23,905 nt of DNA from CAYFPO01 sp964345035 (GTDB taxonomy: Bacteria > Fidelibacterota > Marinisomatia > SCGC-AAA003-L08 > GCA-002704045), in NCBI GenBank assembly GCA_964345035.1, contig CAYFPO010000028.1, positions 1 through 23,905 on the forward strand, in the 5' to 3' direction. Below the pieces are notes generated by a model. That model made no database searches and was not told the origin of the DNA. It worked only from the letters and a program-made list of their open reading frames with translations. Positions 15,581 through 22,533 of this stretch are shown piece after piece (position 1 is the stretch's first letter; each line of letters begins with the position of its first letter). A program made the translations under genes and the position numbers.

Positions 15581-16780
15581 TTGAAAATATCACAATTATT
15601 CCTATATTTTTTGATATTCATAACAGTCTTAATTTCTCAGAATGACTCTCAGAAAATCAGAAAAGATATTGATAAACGAAATCAGGAGCTTGAAAGTCTT
15701 CGTAAAGAAATTACCAATGTTGAGGAACAGATAATTTCAAAAACAAAACAGGCGATCACCACTACCGAAAAATTGATTGATATAGAAAACAAGATCAGTC
15801 TGACTGAAAAATTGATCAGATCCCTTCAACGGGAGGAACGATATATGAATGAACTGATTTTTCTCACAAAGGACAAAATTTCCAAAATAGAAAACCGCCT
15901 GCAGGAGCTGAGGGAACAAATGTCTCAGCGTGCTGAATATCTGTACAAATTCGGGAGACCTTCTCTGACCGAAACTGTCCTTACTTCCAGAAATTGGAAT
16001 GAAGTGATTTATAGAATAAAATACCTTAAAGTCGTAGTAGAAAATGAAAAAGAATTGGTTTCTGAAATTGAAATTACACTATCAGGGCTTAATCAGGAAA
16101 AGAACAATTATCAATCTGCACTAAGTCATAAAAAATCACTGAGAAAAGAACATGAAATGGAATCCAATAAACTTTCTCAGGATAAAATCAAAAGACGTAA
16201 ATATCTTACAGAAATTGAATCGGATAGAGTTCTTTTGGAAAAAGAATTGGAGCACAAGCAGAAAATGGCAGAAGAAATTGAGAATATCATCGAAAAACTT
16301 CAGAGAGATGAAACCGAGATGAAACGCCGTGAAACTGAGCTTGCCAGGATTCGTGCTGAACAGAAAAAAGCAACTGCAGGAAACTTCGCTTCAATTAAAG
16401 GCAGGATGCCATGGCCCGTTCAGGGAAAAATTGTTACCCATTTTGGAAAACAGCATAATAAAGAATTAAATACAGTAACAGAAAATTCCGGAATTGACAT
16501 AAAAACAACACAAAATGCACCGGTTTCTGCCATATTAGATGGTATGGTTACCACAGTAACATTTCTCAGAGGATATGGAAACCTTATTATCATTGACCAT
16601 GGTGGTGGATATTTCTCCGTTTATGCAAACGTTGAAAATATTCGTGTGGGAGAAAACGATTATGTTCAACAATATAGTCAGCTTGCATCTGTCTCTCAAT
16701 TGGATGGAACAACAAAACTACATTTTGAAATCTGGGGAAATAAAAAGAAACTTGATCCGGAAAAATGGTTGAAAAAATAA
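15581..16780 (+). CDS. EnvC-like murein hydrolase activator (coiled coil + degenerate LytM/M23)
   Basis: Starting at TTG 15581 this gives 399 residues beginning with a signal peptide (MKISQLFLYFLIFITVLISQ). The frame is also open from an ATG at 15494, but that overlaps the upstream gene by 68 bp and puts about 30 polar residues before the signal. Residues about 23-285 are a long coiled coil in two parts, and 290-399 are an M23/LytM domain. Zinc ligands are missing: the usual HxGxD reads ENSGID (N302, D306) and the YxHL site reads YANV (N350), while LHFEIW (H381) remains. This matches EnvC-type factors, which lack peptidase activity and switch on periplasmic amidases during cell separation. 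holB follows directly. Confidence 0.87.
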   Translation: MKISQLFLYFLIFITVLISQNDSQKIRKDIDKRNQELESLRKEITNVEEQIISKTKQAITTTEKLIDIENKISLTEKLIRSLQREERYMNELIFLTKDKISKIENRLQELREQMSQRAEYLYKFGRPSLTETVLTSRNWNEVIYRIKYLKVVVENEKELVSEIEITLSGLNQEKNNYQSALSHKKSLRKEHEMESNKLSQDKIKRRKYLTEIESDRVLLEKELEHKQKMAEEIENIIEKLQRDETEMKRRETELARIRAEQKKATAGNFASIKGRMPWPVQGKIVTHFGKQHNKELNTVTENSGIDIKTTQNAPVSAILDGMVTTVTFLRGYGNLIIIDHGGGYFSVYANVENIRVGENDYVQQYSQLASVSQLDGTTKLHFEIWGNKKKLDPEKWLKK

Positions 16781-17941
16781 TTGTTTTATAACAATCTCAT
16801 TTTACATTCGAAAATCTGGAATTGGGTTTCTGCCGGTTATAAACAAAATAGACTCCCCCACGCCATGTTGTTTCACGGAAATCCGGGATGTGGTAAGGAA
16901 GGTCATGCTATTGAATTGGCAGCTTTAGTCAATTGCAGATTTCCCGGGACAAATGGTGCTTGTGGTTCCTGTCCCGACTGCATTAAACTGAGATCATTCC
17001 AACATCCGAATATACACACGGTAATACCGTTTCCAAAACGAAATGCTATCTCAAAAAATGATCCACCTGAAAAATCATTAAAACCAAAAGATTTAGAATT
17101 ACTTATTCTGTTAAATCAACAAAAAGGAAATGATCCATATAGTCAAATAGAATTACCGGACGCAAATACCATACTCATAAATTCAATACGATATATCAAA
17201 AAGGAATTATATAATTCGTCAATTGAGTCCGGTTGGCAAGTGGTATTGATATTTCAAGCTGAAAAATTATGTATTCCATCTCCGGAATCTGCAAACGCAC
17301 TTTTGAAAATTTTAGAAGAACCTCCTGATAAAACATTATTTATTCTGGTAACTGATCATATTTCTCAGCTTCTGGATACTATTGTATCGAGATGCCAACA
17401 GACTTACTTTCCCCCTTTTGATTTTGAGACCATTAAGAAGAATTTAGTAGAAACCAAATCTCATACTGAACTTAAACTAATATACCATCTGACAGATGGA
17501 AATATTCACCGGATAAGAGAAAATGTTCTATCTTCAAAAAATCTTTTGGAAGAAGCAGAATTTATGACAAATCTTCTGTCAAATTCATCTTCGGAATTTC
17601 GAGATCAATTTACAAATGACTTAGGCAGATTGAAACGTAAAGGGAAATCACATTGGGAATACAAAATGAAATTTTTACTTGTCATCATCCGTGATCTGTT
17701 ACTCTTATCTGAAGACCAAAACTCCTCTCAATTAGTTCTGCCTGATATGACCAGTCAATACGAAAAATTACTATCAAGGTTTAGAAATGCCGATTGGCAC
17801 CGTTGTCTGGAAATTGTAGAAAATACCATTTACAATATCAATCGAAACGGATATTTGCCATTGGTAATTCATACCATGTTCATTGAGATTAATCGTATTT
17901 TAAATGGAGAAAAAACCAATTTTTCTCCTCTTCCCGCATAA
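16781..17941 (+). CDS. holB: DNA polymerase III subunit delta'
   Basis: A 386-residue clamp-loader subunit that helps load the beta clamp at the fork. A modified P-loop GNPGCGKE is at 33-40. A Cx8CxxCxxC zinc module (C52, C61, C64, C67) has the same spacing as in E. coli delta'. ANALLKILEEPP precedes the SRC motif at 203-205. The C-terminal collar domain is less conserved. The start is a TTG directly after the EnvC-like stop codon; the next in-frame Met (residue 29) would cut into the HAMLFHG strand, so TTG is preferred. The insertion around 75-125 with 'VIPFPKRNAI' is common in FCB delta' proteins. Confidence 0.9.
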   Translation: MFYNNLILHSKIWNWVSAGYKQNRLPHAMLFHGNPGCGKEGHAIELAALVNCRFPGTNGACGSCPDCIKLRSFQHPNIHTVIPFPKRNAISKNDPPEKSLKPKDLELLILLNQQKGNDPYSQIELPDANTILINSIRYIKKELYNSSIESGWQVVLIFQAEKLCIPSPESANALLKILEEPPDKTLFILVTDHISQLLDTIVSRCQQTYFPPFDFETIKKNLVETKSHTELKLIYHLTDGNIHRIRENVLSSKNLLEEAEFMTNLLSNSSSEFRDQFTNDLGRLKRKGKSHWEYKMKFLLVIIRDLLLLSEDQNSSQLVLPDMTSQYEKLLSRFRNADWHRCLEIVENTIYNINRNGYLPLVIHTMFIEINRILNGEKTNFSPLPA

Positions 17942-17979
17942 TCTAATCTATCTAAGTTTACCTCTTAAATTATTCAGCA

Positions 17980-19494
17980 ATGGCAAAATTTTATTTAACA
18001 ACTCCACTATATTATGTAAACGATAAACCCCATATTGGTCATGCGTACACTACACTACTTGCAGATGTATTATCCCGCTATCATAGATCCATGGGAGATG
18101 ATGTCCATTTTCTGACCGGAACTGACGAACATGGTCAAAAAGTTCAACAGGCTGCTGAAAAACGAGGTGTAAAACCACAGGACCATGTGGATGAATATGT
18201 AACAGAATTTACCCGGTTATGGGAAAAATTGCATATTCAATATGATGATTTCATCCGAACCACCGAACCACGGCACACAGATCGAGTCAGAGATCTGCTA
18301 AAAAATTTGTATAAACAGGAAGAAATCTATAAAGATGAATATGAAGGATTGTATTCTATTTCCGAAGAACGCTTTATCACTGAAAAGGAAGCGGAAGAAG
18401 GCGAATTTCGGGAAATTAAAAAGCTCAAGGAAGTAAATTATTTTTTCCGTATGTCGAATTATCAGGACAAGTTAATTGACCATATTCAAGCCCATCCGGA
18501 ATTCATTCAACCAGAATCCCGGAGGAATGAAGTATTGGGATTCTTAAAAAAACCATTAAATGATTTATGTATCAGCCGACCAAAATCCAGACTGCGTTGG
18601 GGTATTGAACTCCCATTTGATACAGATTATGTAACCTATGTTTGGTTTGATGCACTGCTTAATTATATTACCGCAGTGGGGTGGGAATCTGATGATTCTA
18701 CATTCCGGAAGTGGTGGCCCGCAAATTACCATCTCATCGGAAAAGATATTTTAACTACACATGCGGTGTACTGGCCAACCATGCTGATGGCATCCGGCAT
18801 CCCGCTTCCCAAAACAATTTTTGCCCATGGCTGGTGGCTTTCCGGTGAATCTAAAATGTCAAAGTCTCTGGGGAATGTTGTTAATCCATTGGATATAATT
18901 GATGAATATGGTGTGGATCCCCTGCGGTATTATCTTATGCGGGATATGGTGCTTGGACAGGATGCATCATTTACGATGGAATCATTTGAAAAACGGTACA
19001 ATTCTGACCTTGCCAATGATTTTGGAAATCTGGTAAATCGTGTCACTATTCTCATTCACAAACATTTTGAGAGTAAAATCCCGGAATTTGGAACATTTAA
19101 TGAAGTTGACCTGGAATTGGTGGGATCAGCAAAAACAATTCCGCAGATGGTTCGGAAAAGTATTGAAGATTTGAAAATCCCCGAAGCTTTGGAAAAAACC
19201 ATCGGATTAATGAGACTTATTAATAGGTATTTGGAAGCTAAAGCTCCATGGAAATCTGTAAAATCTGATTCATCTCCCAAAAGTAATACTGCAAACACCT
19301 TATATGTTGCAGCAGACACACTCCGAATCAGTGCTCAACTGCTTGCACCGGTGATGCCATCTCGGATTGCTACAATTTTAAAAATGCTTGGGGCTGACAG
19401 TATTGATATGAACGATTTTTCAACCGGAAGATTAAAACCCGGAACTCCATTGGGTGAAGGTAAATCACCCTTCCCCAGAATTATTTCGGAATAA
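17980..19494 (+). CDS. metG: Methionyl-tRNA synthetase
   Basis: This 504-residue class I synthetase charges tRNA(Met). HIGH is at 18-21 in KPHIGHAYTT, with FLTGTDEHGQKVQQAA close behind, and KMSKS is at 292-296 in ESKMSKSLGN. The connective-peptide knuckle lacks every zinc-binding Cys: YSISEERFITEKEAEEGEF replaces the usual cysteine-containing text, so it is a zinc-free, short-type enzyme. The C-terminal dimerisation/tRNA-binding Trbp111 domain found in longer MetRS proteins is absent. The ATG has no SD. The stop overlaps the tatD start by one base. Confidence 0.96.
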   Translation: MAKFYLTTPLYYVNDKPHIGHAYTTLLADVLSRYHRSMGDDVHFLTGTDEHGQKVQQAAEKRGVKPQDHVDEYVTEFTRLWEKLHIQYDDFIRTTEPRHTDRVRDLLKNLYKQEEIYKDEYEGLYSISEERFITEKEAEEGEFREIKKLKEVNYFFRMSNYQDKLIDHIQAHPEFIQPESRRNEVLGFLKKPLNDLCISRPKSRLRWGIELPFDTDYVTYVWFDALLNYITAVGWESDDSTFRKWWPANYHLIGKDILTTHAVYWPTMLMASGIPLPKTIFAHGWWLSGESKMSKSLGNVVNPLDIIDEYGVDPLRYYLMRDMVLGQDASFTMESFEKRYNSDLANDFGNLVNRVTILIHKHFESKIPEFGTFNEVDLELVGSAKTIPQMVRKSIEDLKIPEALEKTIGLMRLINRYLEAKAPWKSVKSDSSPKSNTANTLYVAADTLRISAQLLAPVMPSRIATILKMLGADSIDMNDFSTGRLKPGTPLGEGKSPFPRIISE

Positions 19495-20261
19495 TGACAC
19501 TCATAGATACCCATGCCCATATTTACTATGATAAATATGAGGAGGACCTTGAAGAGGTTCTCGAGAGGGCTTCTGAAGCGAAAGTAGAAAAAATTATTTG
19601 TGTAGCCGTAGATTTGAAATCCGCTGAGAAATGTCTCAATCTTGTTAATAAATATCCAAATCTTTATATGACTGCGGGAATTCACCCTCATGATTCGAAG
19701 GACACTCCTTCTGATTTTCTGAAACAGCTTGAACCGTATTACTCTCATCCAAAAACTGTGGCTGTTGGAGAAATTGGTTTGGACTTACACTATAATTTCT
19801 CAAATCCCACAGTTCAGCTCTCAGTATTCTCCGCACAGCTCGAATTGGCAAAATCTGTGGGACTTCCGGCAGTAGTGCATTGCAGAGATGCAGAGAAGGA
19901 AATTCTACATGAGATCCAAACTGCTCATTCTGAGTTTGGTGTCATCCATTGTTTTTCAGGCGGACTGAGTTTTGCTAAGGACATACTCAAGACCGGATAT
20001 AAAATTTCGTTTACCGGTTTAATCACATTTACAGGATCCGATTTTAAAGAAGTGATAGAAAATGTAGATTTGGAAGAAATTATGGTTGAAACAGACTGCC
20101 CCTATCTCGCACCAACTCCATTTAGGGGTAAAAGAAATGAACCGATGCATGTGAGTCTGATTGCAAAACAAATTGCAGAATGGAAAAATACAACAACGGA
20201 AATTGTTGCAGAAAAAACTACACAAACTGCCTATGCTGTTTTTCCAAAACTCCGTAACTGA
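19494..20261 (+). CDS. tatD: TatD family metal-dependent deoxyribonuclease
   Basis: A 255-residue TIM-barrel hydrolase. Metal ligands are visible as DTHAHI (H7, H9), GEIGLDLHY (E93), VVHCRDA (H129), IHCFSG (H152) and ETDCPYLAPTPFRGKRNEP (D201). TatD proteins act as 3'-5' exonucleases in DNA repair or turnover. The gene is coupled to metG through a TAATG overlap, a common bacterial pairing, and is followed after 18 bp by ksgA. Confidence 0.93.
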   Translation: MTLIDTHAHIYYDKYEEDLEEVLERASEAKVEKIICVAVDLKSAEKCLNLVNKYPNLYMTAGIHPHDSKDTPSDFLKQLEPYYSHPKTVAVGEIGLDLHYNFSNPTVQLSVFSAQLELAKSVGLPAVVHCRDAEKEILHEIQTAHSEFGVIHCFSGGLSFAKDILKTGYKISFTGLITFTGSDFKEVIENVDLEEIMVETDCPYLAPTPFRGKRNEPMHVSLIAKQIAEWKNTTTEIVAEKTTQTAYAVFPKLRN

Positions 20262-20279
20262 ATCAATTTTATACTCTCA

Positions 20280-21035
20280 TTGACTATTCCGATCAGAAAA
20301 CGCTGGGGACAAAATTTTCTCACGGACCAAAATTATATCAATAAAATAATTTCTGCATTTTCTCCGAATATGTCAGATCAAGTCTTAGAAATAGGTCCCG
20401 GAAAAGGAGCATTGACTTTTCCACTTTCCAAACAGGTGAACAAAATTACAGCAGTTGAGATCGACCCAAAGCTTGTGAACTTACTCTCAAAATCATTACC
20501 GGAAAACGTATTTCTAATGCAGGGTGATATTTTAAAGTTCGATACAACCGAATTGGATCATAAATATAAAATTATCGGTAATCTACCCTATTATATAACA
20601 TCACCGGTTATTTTTAATTTTGTGGGAACTGACAGTAATTGGAGTCAATTAACAATAATGGTTCAAAAAGAAGTTGCTGACAGAATAACCGCAGGACCGG
20701 GTAATAAAAATTATGGGAGATTATCAGTAATGATCCAGGCAAACTGTACAGTTGAGAAACATTTTAATATACCGGCAACTGCATTTTATCCAAAACCAAA
20801 AGTGGATTCCACATTAATTACACTGTTTCCTGTTGATCATAAAATTCATAATTGGGATTTATTTTACAATATTGTGAAATCTGCATTCCAACACAGAAGA
20901 AAAATGCTGAAAAATTCCCTGTCTGAATATTTAACAGAAATACAGATCGAAAAATATGGAAATATTCGCCCGGAACAATTAACTGTCAAGGATTTTATAA
21001 ATATATCAGAGTATTGTATTAATACACTAAAATAG
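20280..21035 (+). CDS. rsmA: 16S rRNA (adenine-N6,N6)-dimethyltransferase RsmA/KsgA
   Basis: A 251-residue enzyme that dimethylates two adjacent adenines in the 3'-terminal helix of 16S rRNA late in 30S assembly. The N-terminus RKRWGQNFLTD (6-16), SAM motif LEIGPGKGALT (36-46), VEID (59-62), catalytic NLPYY (101-105) and FQHRRKMLKNSL near the C-terminus are diagnostic. The start is TTG at 20280; no ATG or GTG lies between the tatD stop and the conserved N-terminus. It is somewhat shorter than E. coli KsgA (273). Confidence 0.94.
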   Translation: MTIPIRKRWGQNFLTDQNYINKIISAFSPNMSDQVLEIGPGKGALTFPLSKQVNKITAVEIDPKLVNLLSKSLPENVFLMQGDILKFDTTELDHKYKIIGNLPYYITSPVIFNFVGTDSNWSQLTIMVQKEVADRITAGPGNKNYGRLSVMIQANCTVEKHFNIPATAFYPKPKVDSTLITLFPVDHKIHNWDLFYNIVKSAFQHRRKMLKNSLSEYLTEIQIEKYGNIRPEQLTVKDFINISEYCINTLK

Positions 21036-21075
21036 GTTAAATTAAAAGCTGTAATTTTTTATAAAAAAGGGAAAA

Positions 21076-22275
21076 ATGGCCAAAACTGCTACTAAATCAA
21101 AAACAAAAATAACTGAGAAGAAATCTGCCAAAGCCACTGTTAAAACTGCGAAAGCAAAATCAAACAATGTTGGCAAAAAAACAAAAGTCGTAAAAAAGAC
21201 TACCGCCTCCAAAAAAACAACAAAGAATGTTAAAAAGGCAACTGTAAAAACTAATAAACCGAAAGCTACACCAAAGAAAACTGAAAAAAAATCAAAAAGA
21301 CTCACTGCTGCTGAAAAGTTAAAATTAGAATTAAAAATACAAGAGCAGGAACGTTTAATAGCCGAAAAGGAAGAACGTAAAAAGAAAGAAGCCGCCAAGA
21401 AAAAACGAGCCAGCAAATTAGATAAAAAAATACAAAAAATCGGAAGTGATGCCAACCGTTCCCTCAGTCGCTATTTACAAGAAATCGGAAAATTTGAACC
21501 ATTAGAACCAATTAAAGAAGTGGACCTTGCAATCCGTGTTAAAAAAGGTGATAGAATGGCACTGAAAGAACTCACTGAAGCAAATCTGAGATTTGTTGTC
21601 AGTGTAGCCAAGGATTATCAGGGGCAGGGTCTGCCGTTAACGGATTTGATAAATGAAGGTAATCTCGGACTCATCAAGGCTGCTGAGCGGTTTGATGAAA
21701 CCCGTGGATTTAAATTTATTTCCTATGCAGTATGGTGGATCAGGCAGTCTGTATTACAGGCATTGGCGGAGCATTCCCGTATAGTCCGCCTCCCTTTGAA
21801 CCGTGTGGGAACCATCAGCAAAATCAATAAAGCTGCCCAGCGATTGGAACAGGAATTTGAAAGACCACCCCGTGAGGATGAACTTGCAAAACAGTTGGAT
21901 ATGGGTGCACATGAAGTGACTGATGCTGTGAGAATTTCCAGAAGACATCATTCATTGGATACACCATTTTCTGATGAAGATAATAATTGTCTGCTGGATG
22001 TTATTCCGGATAATAAGCAGATAGACCCTGATAAAGATCTGATGATGGACTCGTTGAAACAGGAGATCAGAGCTGCTTTGAACACATTGAAGGAACGGGA
22101 AAGAGATGTCATCCGGATGTATTTTGGAATTGATCACGATTATGCGTTAACATTGAATGAAATTGGTGAAGAATTTGATCTCACCCGGGAGCGTGTCCGT
22201 CAAATCAAGGAAAAAGCAATCAGGCGGTTGAGGCACAGATCCAGAAGCAAAAAATTAAGAATGTATTTAGGATAG
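21076..22275 (+). CDS. rpoD: Primary RNA polymerase sigma factor (RpoD/SigA) with lysine-rich N-terminal tail
   Basis: A 399-residue sigma-70. Residues 1-75 contain 28 Lys and only 2 acidic residues, in Lys/Ala/Thr repeats like a histone H1 tail. Residues 77-118 form a charged helix or coiled coil. The standard core starts at about 127: region 1.2 SLSRYLQEIGKF (129-140), region 2 ANLRFVVSVAKDYQGQG (169-185), 2.3-2.4 FISYAVWWIRQSVLQALAEH (214-233), region 3 (about 245-300), and region 4 with the -35-binding helix-turn-helix LTLNEIGEEFDLTRERVRQI (358-377). Complete regions 2-4 indicate the housekeeping sigma. AAGGGA precedes the ATG. rpsU follows 16 bp downstream. The tail is much longer than in the roughly 290-residue SigA proteins of Bacteroidetes; actinobacterial SigA/HrdB has a comparable Lys/Ala-rich extension. 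Confidence 0.95.
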   Translation: MAKTATKSKTKITEKKSAKATVKTAKAKSNNVGKKTKVVKKTTASKKTTKNVKKATVKTNKPKATPKKTEKKSKRLTAAEKLKLELKIQEQERLIAEKEERKKKEAAKKKRASKLDKKIQKIGSDANRSLSRYLQEIGKFEPLEPIKEVDLAIRVKKGDRMALKELTEANLRFVVSVAKDYQGQGLPLTDLINEGNLGLIKAAERFDETRGFKFISYAVWWIRQSVLQALAEHSRIVRLPLNRVGTISKINKAAQRLEQEFERPPREDELAKQLDMGAHEVTDAVRISRRHHSLDTPFSDEDNNCLLDVIPDNKQIDPDKDLMMDSLKQEIRAALNTLKERERDVIRMYFGIDHDYALTLNEIGEEFDLTRERVRQIKEKAIRRLRHRSRSKKLRMYLG

Positions 22276-22282
22276 AAAGGAG
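22276..22282 (+). promoter_or_regulatory. Shine-Dalgarno AAAGGAG of rpsU
   Basis: AAAGGAG begins directly after the rpoD stop codon and ends 9 nt before the rpsU ATG, confirming the start of this very short gene. Confidence 0.7.
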
Positions 22283-22291
22283 AAGCGGAAT

Positions 22292-22471
22292 ATGGTATCA
22301 ATTAAAGTGTATGACGATGAGCCTTTTGAACGAGCATTGCGGAGATTTAAAAAGAAATACGAAAAAGCAGGAATTTTAAGAGATGTCCGGGCACGGTCAT
22401 ATTATCTGAAACCCAGTGATGCAAAGCGTCTGGCTGCAAGGTCAAAGCCGAAACGCAGAAGATTTTATTGA
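22292..22471 (+). CDS. rpsU: 30S ribosomal protein bS21
   Basis: This 59-codon gene encodes MVSIKVYDDEPFERALRRFK followed by KKYEKAGILRDVRARSYYLK and a basic tail ending KPKRRRFY. The 'PFERALRRFKKK', 'AGIL' and 'YYLKPS' pattern is unmistakable bS21, a small-subunit protein near the anti-SD region of 16S rRNA that aids initiation. The C-terminal basic tail is of normal length. It lies between rpoD and a strong terminator, probably as the last gene of the rpoD message. In E. coli the macromolecular-synthesis operon runs rpsU-dnaG-rpoD; here the order is rpoD-rpsU with no dnaG. Confidence 0.95.
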   Translation: MVSIKVYDDEPFERALRRFKKKYEKAGILRDVRARSYYLKPSDAKRLAARSKPKRRRFY

Positions 22472-22495
22472 TCTCACTACAACCCAAAATAAAAA
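22468..22495 (+). promoter_or_regulatory. Weak candidate promoter for glmM overlapping the rpsU stop
   Basis: TTGATC (22468-22473) and TAAAAA (22490-22495) are spaced 16 bp, each matching the sigma-70 consensus at 4/6. A start about 7 bp later would fall inside the terminator stem, so the glmM transcript would lack the hairpin's left arm and escape termination. This is speculative in AT-rich DNA. Confidence 0.2.
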
Positions 22496-22521
22496 ATCCA
22501 GACTGAGTCTGGATTTTTTTT
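22491..22521 (+). terminator. Intrinsic terminator after rpsU
   Basis: AATCCAGAC (22495-22503), loop TGA, and GTCTGGATT (22507-22515) form a perfect 9-bp stem, extended by A:T pairs, followed by a run of T to 22521. It is the clearest Rho-independent terminator in the window and ends the rpoD-rpsU unit only 12 bp before the glmM ATG. Confidence 0.92.
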
Positions 22522-22533
22522 AGCAAATTTTAA

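Noticed and set aside
15737..16772. Functional M23 zinc peptidase
   Set aside because: Two of the expected zinc ligands are replaced by Asn (N302, N350), so an EnvC-like activator is the better call.
21042..21455. Phe/Val-rich minus-strand open frame resembling a membrane protein
   Set aside because: It is the antisense of the Lys-codon-rich rpoD tail (AAA read as TTT), so its hydrophobicity is an artefact.
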